DNA of 64,000 bases from Planctomycetia bacterium (lineage in GTDB: Bacteria; Planctomycetota; Planctomycetia; Pirellulales; PNKZ01), in contig JAIOPP010000074.1 of assembly GCA_021413845.1 (NCBI GenBank), forward strand, positions 1 to 64,000, given 5' to 3'. This document shows, one piece after another, positions 52,045 through 60,161 of the stretch (position 1 is the first letter of the stretch; every line of letters begins with the position of its first letter). The position numbers and the translations under genes are program-made. Below the pieces are notes generated by a model, which was not told where the DNA came from, made no database searches, and saw nothing but the letters and a program-made list of their open reading frames with translations.

Positions 52045-53421
52045 ATGAAAACCCGGCAATTCACGCATTCTTCCCAAGTCGCGGCTTCCGCCGAAGAGAC
52101 GTTTGCATGGCATGCGCGACCGGGAGCTTTCCAACGCCTAACGCCCCCTTGGGAGCGGGTCGAAGCCATCGACCAAAAAGGAACCATTCGCGATGGCGAT
52201 CGCCTCACGATCCGCTTGAAGATCGGGCCGGTGTGGCAACAGTGGATCGCCGAGCACGTCGACTATATCGAAGGCCGGCAGTTCTGCGATCGCCAAGTCG
52301 CCGGACCGTTCGCCGAATGGGAACATCTGCATCAGTTCACTCCGGAAGGTTCCGGCCATTGCCGGCTGGTCGACCGAATCGAGTATGCGTTGCCGATGGG
52401 TGCGGTGAGCAACCTCGTTGCCGGCCGCGCGGTCGAGCGAAAGCTGCGACGGAACTTCAAGTATCGCCATCGCATTACGTCCGACGACATCGCGGCCCAT
52501 CATCGCTTCGCCGGCCGCGCGCCGTTGCGAGTGCTGCTCAGCGGCTCGAACGGAATGGTCGGCGCGGCGCTGCTGCCGATGCTCACCTCCGGCGGCCACA
52601 CCGTCTTGCGGCTCGCGCGGGCCGCGAGCTCGCGCGGCGGTATTCGTTGGGATCCCGAGGCCGGCGAGATCGATCCTTCGTCGCTCGAAGGGTTCGATGC
52701 CGTGGTGCATCTCGCGGGCGAAAACATTGCGAGCAGTCGCTGGAGCGATGCGCAGAAGAAAAAGATCTTAGAGAGCCGCACGCTCGGGACGCGCTTGCTC
52801 GCCGAAACCCTCGCGAAGCTCAAGAACCCACCGAAGGTTTTCCTCTGTGCCTCGGCCGTCGGTTTTTACGGCGACCGCGGTGATGAGCAGTGCGACGAAA
52901 GCTCGCCGCGCGGCCAGGGCTTTCTCGCCGATGTCTGCGCGGCCTGGGAAGCAGCGACCGAACCGGCGCGCGACGCCGGGATTCGCACGGTCAATCTGCG
53001 CTTCGGCGTGATTTTGTCGGGGTCCGGCGGAGCCTTGGCGAAGATGCTGCCGCCGTTTCTCGTCGGCGCAGGGGGACGCATCGGCAGCGGCAAGCAGTGG
53101 ATGAGTTGGATCGCGCTCGACGACGTCATCGGCGCGATCCATCATGCGCTGTTCACCGAGAGCATCGCGGGTCCGACGAACGTCGTGAGTCCGCATCCGG
53201 TCACGAACCGAGAGTTTACGCGCGTGCTCGGCAGAGTTTTGCGTCGACCGACGATCTTCCCGCTCCCGGCGTTTGCCGCACGGCTCGCCTTAGGACAGAT
53301 GGCCGACGAACTGCTGCTCGCGGGACAGCGCGTGTTGCCGCGCCGGTTGCAAGCGAGCGATTACCCGTTTCGATTCGCAGAGCTTGAGCCGGCGCTACGG
53401 CACTTACTCGGCCGCGCGTAA
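52045..53421 (+). CDS. TIGR01777 SDR oxidoreductase fused to an SRPBCC domain
   Basis: 458 residues. Residues ~1-155 form a ligand-binding SRPBCC (START-like) domain (FTHSSQVAASAEETFAWHARPGAF, WIAEHVDYIEGRQFCDRQVAGPF). Then an NAD(P)-binding Rossmann domain with VLLSGSNGMVGAALL, a VVHLAGENI motif, SSAVGFYGDRGD and the DUF1731 end (QRVLPRRLQASDYPFRF). TIGR01777 enzymes are epimerase-like and of unclear substrate; the fused SRPBCC domain suggests a lipid or hydrophobic substrate. SD-like sequence near the ATG is weak. Confidence 0.88.
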   Translation: MKTRQFTHSSQVAASAEETFAWHARPGAFQRLTPPWERVEAIDQKGTIRDGDRLTIRLKIGPVWQQWIAEHVDYIEGRQFCDRQVAGPFAEWEHLHQFTPEGSGHCRLVDRIEYALPMGAVSNLVAGRAVERKLRRNFKYRHRITSDDIAAHHRFAGRAPLRVLLSGSNGMVGAALLPMLTSGGHTVLRLARAASSRGGIRWDPEAGEIDPSSLEGFDAVVHLAGENIASSRWSDAQKKKILESRTLGTRLLAETLAKLKNPPKVFLCASAVGFYGDRGDEQCDESSPRGQGFLADVCAAWEAATEPARDAGIRTVNLRFGVILSGSGGALAKMLPPFLVGAGGRIGSGKQWMSWIALDDVIGAIHHALFTESIAGPTNVVSPHPVTNREFTRVLGRVLRRPTIFPLPAFAARLALGQMADELLLAGQRVLPRRLQASDYPFRFAELEPALRHLLGRA

Positions 53422-53450
53422 CGCGTTCGTTAGCGAATGCGTATGCGTTA
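53419..53450. terminator. Possible hairpin terminator between convergent genes
   Basis: TAACGC (53419-53424) pairs with GCGTTA (53445-53450), and TTCG/CGAA form an inner stem. It lies between the stops of the TIGR01777 and PfkB genes. There is no T-run, so support is weak. Confidence 0.3.
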
Positions 53451-53458
53451 ACGCCTCG

Positions 53459-54361
53459 TTAAAACGCCAACATCTGCTTGTATTCCGTCATCCGTTGGTC
53501 GAGATCTGCACGTTTGATTTGCTTCATCCGGTCGAGGCTGAAATCTTCGACGTTGTAGCTCGCGACGATCGTGCCGTAGGCGAGCGCTTCTTTAAGCGTG
53601 CGAGGCTCGAAGTTTCCCTTCGCTGCCAAGTAGCCCATCATTCCTCCTGCGAAGCTGTCACCTGCTCCGGTTGGGTCGACGACGTTCGACGTCGGGAACG
53701 CCGGCAAGACATACGTTTCGTTCTCGCCGCAGAACATCGCGCCGTGTTCCCCTTTCTTGACGATGACGAACTTCGGCCCGAGCTTGCGGACTTCTTGTCC
53801 TGCGCGGACGAGGTTTTCGTGGCCGGTAAGCAGCTTGGCTTCGCTGTCGTTGAGCACGATCCCGTCGATGCGTTTCAGCAGCTTCAAGAGGGGCTCGCGT
53901 TGGATATTGATCCACAAATCCATCGTGTCGCAAACGCTCAGTGCCGGCTTCTCGACTTGCTCGAGCGTGTTGAGCTGCATGATCGGCGAGCCGTTTGCGA
54001 GGAACACGAACTTGCTTTTCTTTTCGGCGTCGGAGAGCTTCGGGTTGAACGTCTCGAAGACGTTCAGTTGCACTTCGAGCGTCTCACGGTCGTTCATGTT
54101 CGGCATGTACTTCCCGCGCCAGCGAAACGTCTTCGCTCCCGGCACGACGCGCAAGCCGTCGGTGTTCACCTGCTGCGACCGGAGCAGCTTCGTATGTTCT
54201 TCCGGCCAATCTTCGCCGACTTCCGCGACGAGGCTCACCGGCGTGAAGTAGCCTGCGGCGTAGGAGAAGAACGTCGCCGAACCGCCGACGACGTTGTCGC
54301 GCTTGGCCGTAGGAGTTTCGACACTATCGAAAGCGACCGAACCGACGACGAGCAGAGACAT
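53459..54361 (-). CDS. PfkB-family carbohydrate kinase
   Basis: 300 residues from the ATG at 54361 (MSLLVVGSVAFDSVETP). Signature GGSATFFSYAAGYF for the substrate loop and the ATP/anion-hole motif VDPTGAGDSFAGGMMGYLA with the catalytic Asp (GAGD). Ribokinase-like family; sugar, nucleoside or other substrates cannot be told apart, although the adenosine/ribokinase branch is the closest feel. It is divergent from the acyltransferase gene. Confidence 0.88.
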   Translation of the reverse strand: MSLLVVGSVAFDSVETPTAKRDNVVGGSATFFSYAAGYFTPVSLVAEVGEDWPEEHTKLLRSQQVNTDGLRVVPGAKTFRWRGKYMPNMNDRETLEVQLNVFETFNPKLSDAEKKSKFVFLANGSPIMQLNTLEQVEKPALSVCDTMDLWINIQREPLLKLLKRIDGIVLNDSEAKLLTGHENLVRAGQEVRKLGPKFVIVKKGEHGAMFCGENETYVLPAFPTSNVVDPTGAGDSFAGGMMGYLAAKGNFEPRTLKEALAYGTIVASYNVEDFSLDRMKQIKRADLDQRMTEYKQMLAF

Positions 54362-54527
54362 ACCGAGCACTCCCGAAGCTGAAACGGATAAGCGAAGTTA
54401 GTTATCGCGGATTGTGCGAAATTATCTCTCCCGGCGGCGTCTGTGCAAGGAGTCGACTTGGCCGCGAACGGGAAAAGCGCCTAAGATATGCCGGCATACG
54501 GCTTCTCCGTCTCTCGCGATCGGTCTC

Positions 54528-55454
54528 GTGAACCCGCTGAAACTTCGCCATCTCGTCGAGTATTTCGTCGCGAGGGTCTTCGTTTGCGCCTTGCAAACGC
54601 TTCGCCCCGAGACGTGCCATGCGCTGGCGCGCGCGCTCGCTTGGCTCTGCGGCGACGTGCTGAACGTGCGCGGTCAGACGGTTGACGAGAATCTTCGACT
54701 CGCGTTTCCCAAGTGGAACGCGGAGCGCCGGCAGAAGTGCCGCCGCCGGATGTGGGTCCATCTGTTTCTCTTCGCAGCCGAAGTGACGCAAGCGCCGCGG
54801 CGCATCCGCATCACCAACTATCGCGACTTCATCGATTTTAGAAATCGCGACGTGTTCGGCCGGACGATGTTCGACAAGCGCGGCGTAATCTTCGTCACCG
54901 CGCATTTCGGGGTCTTCGAGATGCTCGGCTACAACTCCGGCCTGACCGGCTTCCCGACGTACTCCGTCGCGCGAACGCTCGACAACCCGTATCTCGAAGC
55001 GTTCATCGGCCGCTTTCGCGGCGCGACGGGACAACATCTCATTCCGAAAGAAGGAGGCTCCGAGCGACTGATGAAAGTGCTCGGCGACGGCGGCATCGTC
55101 GGCATCTTGGCCGATCAATACGCCGGCTCGAAGGGTTGCTGGGTCGACTTTTTCGGCAGGCCCGCCAGCGCACACAAAGCGATCGCGCTCCTCTCGCTCG
55201 GCAACGACATTCCGCTCGTCGTCGTCTCCTGCAAGCGAACCGGCGGGCCGATGCACTTCACGCAGTATGCACATGCCGTCTTCGATCCACGAACCGCGCC
55301 GCCGGAAATGCAAAACGTCAAAGCGGTAACGCAATGGTTCACGCATGAATTCGAAAAATTCATCCGCGAAACGCCCGACCAATACTGGTGGCTCCATCGC
55401 CGCTGGCGCGACAAGCGCGAGAAGAAGAAAAAGAAGGTCGACGTCGCAAGCTAA
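54528..55454 (+). CDS. LpxL/HtrB-type lysophospholipid or lipid A acyltransferase
   Basis: 308 residues from the GTG at 54528. I prefer this start because the upstream in-frame codons read as non-coding and MNPLKLRHLVEYFVARVF gives a typical N-terminal membrane helix. The active-site motif HX4E is HFGVFE; the family motif ADQYAGSKGCWVDFFGRPAS follows and PLVVVSCKR near the end. Such enzymes add secondary acyl chains to lipid A or related lipids at the inner membrane. Overlap with the PfkB gene is avoided with this start. Confidence 0.85.
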   Translation: MNPLKLRHLVEYFVARVFVCALQTLRPETCHALARALAWLCGDVLNVRGQTVDENLRLAFPKWNAERRQKCRRRMWVHLFLFAAEVTQAPRRIRITNYRDFIDFRNRDVFGRTMFDKRGVIFVTAHFGVFEMLGYNSGLTGFPTYSVARTLDNPYLEAFIGRFRGATGQHLIPKEGGSERLMKVLGDGGIVGILADQYAGSKGCWVDFFGRPASAHKAIALLSLGNDIPLVVVSCKRTGGPMHFTQYAHAVFDPRTAPPEMQNVKAVTQWFTHEFEKFIRETPDQYWWLHRRWRDKREKKKKKVDVAS

Positions 55455-55477
55455 CACAGCCGCAAGCTAGTTCGCTC

Positions 55478-55825
55478 TCAAGCCGACTCGCCGACGATTC
55501 GCTCCGCACTGCCGACGTTTTCTTCGATCCATTGCAGGTAGGCGGCGCTGGTCGCCACGATGTCGAACGCCACGATCTCGGGCATCTCGTAGGTATGCAA
55601 CTCGCGAATCGCCGTCGCGACGGCGTCGAACCGATCGCGGCGCGTCTTGAGAGTCAGCGTCCACTCTTCCGTCGTTTCGATTTGGCCGTGCCAGCGATAC
55701 ATGCTCGCGATCGGGCCGCCGACCTGCGCGCATGCGACCAGCCCGCGACGTACCAATTCCAGACCGACTTCTTCGCCGGCCGTGCGGTTGGAAAACGTCG
55801 TGACGATCTGAATCGCTTCGATCAT
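55478..55825 (-). CDS. cutA: Divalent-cation tolerance protein CutA
   Basis: 115 residues from the ATG at 55825. Family motifs: IVTTFSNRTAGEEVGLELVRRGLVACAQV, SMYRWHGQIETTEEWTLTLKT, and HTYEMPEIVAFDI. CutA1 proteins are trimeric, linked to copper tolerance in E. coli though their role is not settled. It is convergent with the acyltransferase gene and 79 bases downstream of the UbiD-like gene. Confidence 0.93.
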   Translation of the reverse strand: MIEAIQIVTTFSNRTAGEEVGLELVRRGLVACAQVGGPIASMYRWHGQIETTEEWTLTLKTRRDRFDAVATAIRELHTYEMPEIVAFDIVATSAAYLQWIEENVGSAERIVGESA

Positions 55826-55904
55826 GGCTACTCTCGAATAAGAATCGTGATGCGGCCGAATGTATTGTGTAGGAAGCCGAAGTACCAGACGACGTGTGAA
55901 TTTT

Positions 55905-57728
55905 CTAGATAATTCCCCGCAACGGCCCGCCCGGAGCGGCCAATGCATCGACTTTCCGCGTCACTGCCGCGTCTTCAATGAGCGGCGGCGCGTGATGCGG
56001 TTTGATCCGCGCATCGATCACCAGCGAGCCGCGGCAGCCCCAATGTTTATCCCGAGTAAACTCTCCGATACCGTAAGTATCGGTCGCCGGATTCGAGCGC
56101 GTGAACGTCGTCCACAGAAAATTATTCAACGATCGGGCCGCGAACTCCGCATCGTCGACGATCACGACGAGCGGCCAGCGGTTGATCGGATCGTCGGGCG
56201 TGAACCGACCGCAAAACTTCTCAGCCGAGGTGTTTCCGCCTTCCAAGACCAGTACTCCCGGCAGCGCCACGCGCGGGTTCTCGAAGCCGTCGCCGAGCTT
56301 TAGTTCACTCGGATCGCTCGGAAGCTCGGTCGGCAATGTGCGCCGCTTCGGGCCGACTGCCGCGAGGACGACCTTCGATCCTTCGTTCAGCCCGGTGCCG
56401 CTGTAGTCGAGCGTGTCGATCGTCGTTTGGGTTTGGAAATGGAGGTCGCGCGTCCAATCGATCCGCTCCAGCAGGTGGCGGAAGAAGCCGGCGATATCGT
56501 GAAGCTCGAGCGCCGGAGCGTCGTCGCGCGCGGCGATCATCAAATACTTCGCGAGCGACATCTGACCTTGTCCGAGAATCGCGTTGGCTTGCGTCAGCAA
56601 TTCTTGCGGCCTGCGCAACTCGGCGTAAGGCATGTACCGTTCGCTGCCGAGCGCGAGCAGCAACGGATGCACTCCGGCCGCATCGACCGCATGCACGCCA
56701 TGCACGCCCGGAATGACGGTCGGGATGATCGGCCCGGTGAGTTCGTGAATGAACGCGCCGAACGAAGTGTCTTCTTGCGGCGGCCGGCCGACGACCGTAA
56801 ACGGCCAGATCGGGTCCGGGCGATGATAAACCTTGTCGACACGCAAGACCGGAAAGTCGTGCGTCTTCGCGTAGTAGCCGAGATGGTCGCCGAAAGGGCC
56901 TTCGGGCAACGTCCGATCCGGGTCGATCGTGCCGGTGATGACGAAGTCGGCCTCGGCGTGAATCGCCGGCCCTTGCGCCGGGCGGATCAACGGAATGCGC
57001 CGACCTCCGAGCGCACCGGCGAACGACACTTCGGGAATCGCTTCCGGCAGCGGCATCACCGCCGCGACGGTCATCGCCGGCGGACCACCGACGAAGATCG
57101 AGACGCGCAGCGGTTCGCCGCGCCGGCGCGCGGCCGTGTGATGCACGCCGATGCCGCGATGCAGTTGATAGTGCAGCCCGACTTCGCGGTCTCGCTCGTA
57201 GCGATTGCCGGAAAGTTGGATCCGATACATGCCGAGGTTCGAGCGTTGCCATCCGCGCCGCTCGGGATGTTCCGTATAGACCTGCGGCAGCGTCACGAAC
57301 GGGCCGCCATCGTCGGGCCAACTCACGATCGGCGGCAGCGCGGAGATCGTCGTTTCGTGCGCGAGCGCCGGGCCGGTGCGCACGTAACGCGGCAGCATCC
57401 GCAGCGCCGCGGGCACCGCCGAGAGATAACGCCAAGGGCGTGTCATGTCGCGCGCGGGATCGATCTTCAGCCGAATCAACTGCTCGACTTGCGCCAACGT
57501 ATCGCGAAAAAGATAGCGCGTCCGTTCGATGGTGCCGAACAGGTTCGAGACGGCCGGGAAGCGGCAACCCTTGAGCCGCGAAAAGTAAATCGCCGGTCCT
57601 CCGGCTTGGTAGACCCGTCGTTGAATCGCGGCCGCTTCGAGGCGCGGATCGATCTCGTCGTCGATCCGAATTAGTCGGCCCGACGTCGCCAGATCGTCGA
57701 CGCATTCACGAAGCGTGCGGTAACCCAT
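55905..57728 (-). CDS. UbiD-family decarboxylase
   Basis: 607 residues, longer than E. coli UbiD (497), as seen in menaquinone-pathway and planctomycete homologues. The prenylated-FMN-dependent decarboxylase motifs are present: EGPFGDHLGYYAKTHDFPVLRV with the catalytic Glu-Asp pair and DDAEFAARSLNNFLWTTFTRSNP near the end. It would remove a carboxyl group from an aromatic acid, perhaps in menaquinone (futalosine) synthesis. The partner UbiX/MqnP is not in the window. ATG start overlaps nothing upstream. Confidence 0.9.
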   Translation of the reverse strand: MGYRTLRECVDDLATSGRLIRIDDEIDPRLEAAAIQRRVYQAGGPAIYFSRLKGCRFPAVSNLFGTIERTRYLFRDTLAQVEQLIRLKIDPARDMTRPWRYLSAVPAALRMLPRYVRTGPALAHETTISALPPIVSWPDDGGPFVTLPQVYTEHPERRGWQRSNLGMYRIQLSGNRYERDREVGLHYQLHRGIGVHHTAARRRGEPLRVSIFVGGPPAMTVAAVMPLPEAIPEVSFAGALGGRRIPLIRPAQGPAIHAEADFVITGTIDPDRTLPEGPFGDHLGYYAKTHDFPVLRVDKVYHRPDPIWPFTVVGRPPQEDTSFGAFIHELTGPIIPTVIPGVHGVHAVDAAGVHPLLLALGSERYMPYAELRRPQELLTQANAILGQGQMSLAKYLMIAARDDAPALELHDIAGFFRHLLERIDWTRDLHFQTQTTIDTLDYSGTGLNEGSKVVLAAVGPKRRTLPTELPSDPSELKLGDGFENPRVALPGVLVLEGGNTSAEKFCGRFTPDDPINRWPLVVIVDDAEFAARSLNNFLWTTFTRSNPATDTYGIGEFTRDKHWGCRGSLVIDARIKPHHAPPLIEDAAVTRKVDALAAPGGPLRGII

Positions 57729-57833
57729 AATGGTCGGAGATCCCGTTCTGTGGAGTCGATCGCTACGAACCAGTTCTCCGGCTTATAGATTCCAACGCGA
57801 CGTTTGTCGCGACGGCGGTGTTCACGCAATCGC

Positions 57834-57956
57834 TCAATCGTGCTTTGCGTCGCGTCTGTCTTGGCGCTTCTCGAGCTTGCCTCGTTTTTGGGTCGAGAGG
57901 CGTTTAGCCTTCTGTTCTTCGATCTTCTTCGCCGACATCTTATTGGGATTCGCGAT
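57834..57956 (-). CDS. Tiny basic protein B, 40 residues, apparent AUC start
   Basis: Minus-strand frame from ATC (57956) to TGA (57834). AAGGAG (57963-57968) lies six bases before ATC, an ideal spacing. An ATG occurs at codon 7 (57938), 24 bases after the AAGGAG, too far for normal use. The protein is Lys/Arg/Gln-rich, starting (M)ANPNKMSAKKIEEQKAKR and ending RDAKHD. Aligned without gaps to the neighbouring protein A, 17 of 40 residues are identical, and both are exactly 40 residues. Function is unknown; charge and size suggest RNA or ribosome binding. Confidence 0.65.
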   Translation of the reverse strand: MANPNKMSAKKIEEQKAKRLSTQKRGKLEKRQDRRDAKHD

Positions 57957-57975
57957 ATATCGCTCCTTAGAAAAT

Positions 57976-58020
57976 TTACGGCAGCTGTGCTTATGGCGAC
58001 TGTACTTATGGTGACTGTGC
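57976..58020 (-). repeat. Three tandem 15-base units at the 3' end of the tiny gene A
   Basis: Units at 58006-58020, 57991-58005 and 57976-57990 (minus-strand form GCACAGTCACCATAA, GTACAGTCGCCATAA, GCACAGCTGCCGTAA). The first holds the last four codons and stop of gene A; the next two repeat the same codons with in-frame TAA. Confidence 0.85.
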
Positions 58021-58128
58021 GGCTTTTAGTTCTTGTCGCTTCACCCGTTTCAATCGTTTGTCGTCCGCTTTGCGCTTCTGTTCCTGCTCGCGGATCTTCT
58101 TCGCTACGGTATTCTGTTGCTTTGCGAT
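58006..58128 (-). CDS. Tiny basic protein A, 40 residues, apparent AUC start
   Basis: Minus-strand frame from ATC (58128) to TAA (58006). AAGGAG (58135-58140) lies six bases before ATC. Between the preceding in-frame TAG (58162-58164) and this ATC there is no ATG, GTG or TTG, so the reading frame has no canonical start unless translation begins deep inside it (TTG at codon 26). The protein reads (M)AKQQNTVAKKIREQEQKRK and ends LKAAQSP, strongly basic. Gapless alignment with protein B (57834-57956) gives 17 identities in 40, with the same AAGGAG, spacer length, AUC and GCN second codon. The upstream -10 TAGAAT at 58159-58164 gives a short leader. Confidence 0.65.
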   Translation of the reverse strand: MAKQQNTVAKKIREQEQKRKADDKRLKRVKRQELKAAQSP

Positions 58129-58158
58129 AACGCGCTCCTTAAAAAAATGCGGCCCGTC

Positions 58159-58187
58159 ATTCTAGCAGTACGCCGAAAAACCGACAG
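58159..58187 (-). promoter_or_regulatory. Possible extended -10 promoter of the tiny gene pair
   Basis: Minus strand TGC-TAGAAT (extended -10, hexamer at 58159-58164) with a weak -35 CTGTCG 17 bases upstream. The same GCTAGAATGA context occurs before infA. Confidence 0.4.
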
Positions 58188-58346
58188 GCGTCATCTCATC
58201 CGACGCCAAGAGGCAAACGCATTCCGTGCTATAGTTAAGCGACAGGGTGTTTTCCGCTGCCGGCACGCGGAATGCTGAATCTTTCGGCATCCGATTGCCG
58301 GAAGCGGGCGGATTTCGAGAGAGCCGTGTGCGAGGGGTCGTGAGCG

Positions 58347-59246
58347 ATGAACGGAAAACTGCATAGCGCATGGTCGATGCTGAAGGAAGCGGTCGTCGAT
58401 TTCGTCGACCACAACTCCACACGGCTCGGGGCCTCGTTTGCGTTTTACAGTATCCTTTCGCTCGCCCCTTTGCTCGTCTTCACCATTGCGATCGGCGAAA
58501 CGTTTCTCGATGCCGATGAAGTGCGCAAGTACCTCGTCGACGAAGTGCGACGGGCCGTCGGCAACGAGGGAGCCAAGGCGGTCGAAACGATGCTCGCGAA
58601 ACGCCGCCCGGCCGAAGGAAGTTTGCTCGCGACGTTGCTCGGCCTGGGGACGCTGCTGTTCGGCGCGTCGGGAGCGTTCGGCGAAGTGCAAGCCGCGCTG
58701 AATACGATTTGGGGGGTGCAGCCCAAGCCGAACGCCGCGCTCTGGACGATGCTTCGCTACCGCTTTCTTTCGTTTTGCTTGGTGCTCGGCACCGGCTTTC
58801 TCATGCTCACGTCGATGGTGATCGGCACGATCGTCACGGCGGCCGGCACTTTCGTCAACGATTCTTGGCCGAACATCCAACCGCTGGAGCATTGGCTGAC
58901 CATGCTCGCGGCGTTCGTCCTCGCGACATTGCTCTTCGCGATGATCTTTAAGATCCTGCCCGACGCTAAAGTCCCGTGGCGCGATGTCTGGAGCGGGGCC
59001 TTGCTCACGGCCTCGCTGTTCACGATCGGCAAGTTCTTGATCGGGCTCTATATCGTTAAGAGCGGGCTCAGCTCGGCCTACGGAGCAGCGGGGTCGCTCG
59101 TGGTGCTCGTCGTCTGGATTTATTACTCGGCGCAGATTCTCTTCTTCGGCGCCGAGCTCACGCATGTTTACTCGAAGCGCCGCGGCGCGGAAGTGCCACC
59201 GACCGAAGTGGCGTACAAAAAGAAGCCGGCGAAAGCGCGCCGCTGA
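58347..59246 (+). CDS. YihY/BrkB-family inner-membrane protein
   Basis: 299 residues with six expected membrane helices. Family motifs: GASFAFYSILSLAPLLVFTIAIG, GASGAFGEVQAALNTIWGVQ, PDAKVPWRDVWSGALLTASLFTIGK and YGAAGSLVVLVVWIYYSAQILFFGAELT. The family was once called RNase BN; its role is not settled (possible transport or envelope function). Ends in a Lys/Arg-rich tail. DUF3445 gene follows 44 bases later on the same strand. Confidence 0.92.
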   Translation: MNGKLHSAWSMLKEAVVDFVDHNSTRLGASFAFYSILSLAPLLVFTIAIGETFLDADEVRKYLVDEVRRAVGNEGAKAVETMLAKRRPAEGSLLATLLGLGTLLFGASGAFGEVQAALNTIWGVQPKPNAALWTMLRYRFLSFCLVLGTGFLMLTSMVIGTIVTAAGTFVNDSWPNIQPLEHWLTMLAAFVLATLLFAMIFKILPDAKVPWRDVWSGALLTASLFTIGKFLIGLYIVKSGLSSAYGAAGSLVVLVVWIYYSAQILFFGAELTHVYSKRRGAEVPPTEVAYKKKPAKARR

Positions 59247-59290
59247 GCGGGCTCCGAGTTATCTTTCCTCTTTTGCGATTCGACGTCGTC

Positions 59291-60130
59291 ATGCCTGACT
59301 GGCTCCGCATTTTTCCCGACTCGAACCATCGCTGGACGATGGGAGTGCGCCCCGGCGACGTGGCGAACTACTTCGCCTCGCGCGATGAGACCGGTACGCT
59401 CTTGCCCGAACGCGCGCGGCTGCTTGCCGACGAGCCGGAGAAGTACGCGCTGTTGTTGCCGGAAGGGGAACCGTCTCTGCGGGAAACGGTAGCGCTCGCG
59501 CAATCGCTCGGGATCACGATTCCTGAGCTGCACTCTCGGGAACCACGAACCGCGCTCACGGCCCTAGGATCTGCTTGGGAGCCGGATCTCGTTTGGCTGT
59601 TGCCTGCGGCCGGCGGCGCGCATCGGGTCGTCGGCGGTGTCGTCTGCTTTCCGAGCTCGTGGGCCCTGGCCGATAAGCTGGGGCTGCCGATGGCGGAAGT
59701 ACATGCTCCCGTGCCGGGCCTCAACGAAGTGCTCGGCCGGCAGGTCGATCGGTTTCTCGAAAAACTTGCGCCCGGCGATTCCTGGACGCGCGAGAATTGG
59801 AGCTTGAGCCGCACCCCTGCGCGGAACCAACACACATCTCTCCAGCACGCAACATCGAACTGGCCGCGGCTCGACGCCGAAACGCCGGCCGACGAAGTCT
59901 GGATTCGGCTCGAACATCAGATCTTGCTGCGTCTGCCGCAGAGCGGCGCGGTGTTGTTCGGAATCCGAATCGAATCGGTGCCGCTGGGAGATCTGCTTCT
60001 CGATGCGACGGCGTCGGCGCGCTTCGCTCGCACGCTTGAAACGATGTCCGACGAGGCGGCGGCCTATAAGAACTTCCTCGCGATGCGAGCGCGGCTGATC
60101 GGATTCTTGCGCGACGCCGCGGCTCGCTGA
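59291..60130 (+). CDS. DUF3445 (heme-dependent oxidative N-demethylase-like) protein
   Basis: 279 residues from ATG 59291. Motifs of the DUF3445 / HODM alpha-subunit family: CFPSSWALADKLGLPMAEVHAPVPG and WTRENWSLSRT, with RLEHQILLRLPQSGAVLFGIRI further on. Characterised members bind heme and oxidise methylamines; the conserved His that would ligand heme may be in this region. No partner subunits adjacent. It is convergent with the NuoM-like gene (31 bases). Confidence 0.85.
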   Translation: MPDWLRIFPDSNHRWTMGVRPGDVANYFASRDETGTLLPERARLLADEPEKYALLLPEGEPSLRETVALAQSLGITIPELHSREPRTALTALGSAWEPDLVWLLPAAGGAHRVVGGVVCFPSSWALADKLGLPMAEVHAPVPGLNEVLGRQVDRFLEKLAPGDSWTRENWSLSRTPARNQHTSLQHATSNWPRLDAETPADEVWIRLEHQILLRLPQSGAVLFGIRIESVPLGDLLLDATASARFARTLETMSDEAAAYKNFLAMRARLIGFLRDAAAR

Positions 60131-60161
60131 ACGAAACGCCGCAGCGAAGCTGCGACGATGC

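Noticed and set aside
53384-54382. A 332-residue plus-strand open frame
   Set aside because: It is antisense to the PfkB kinase, which has the complete GAGDS motif and family length.
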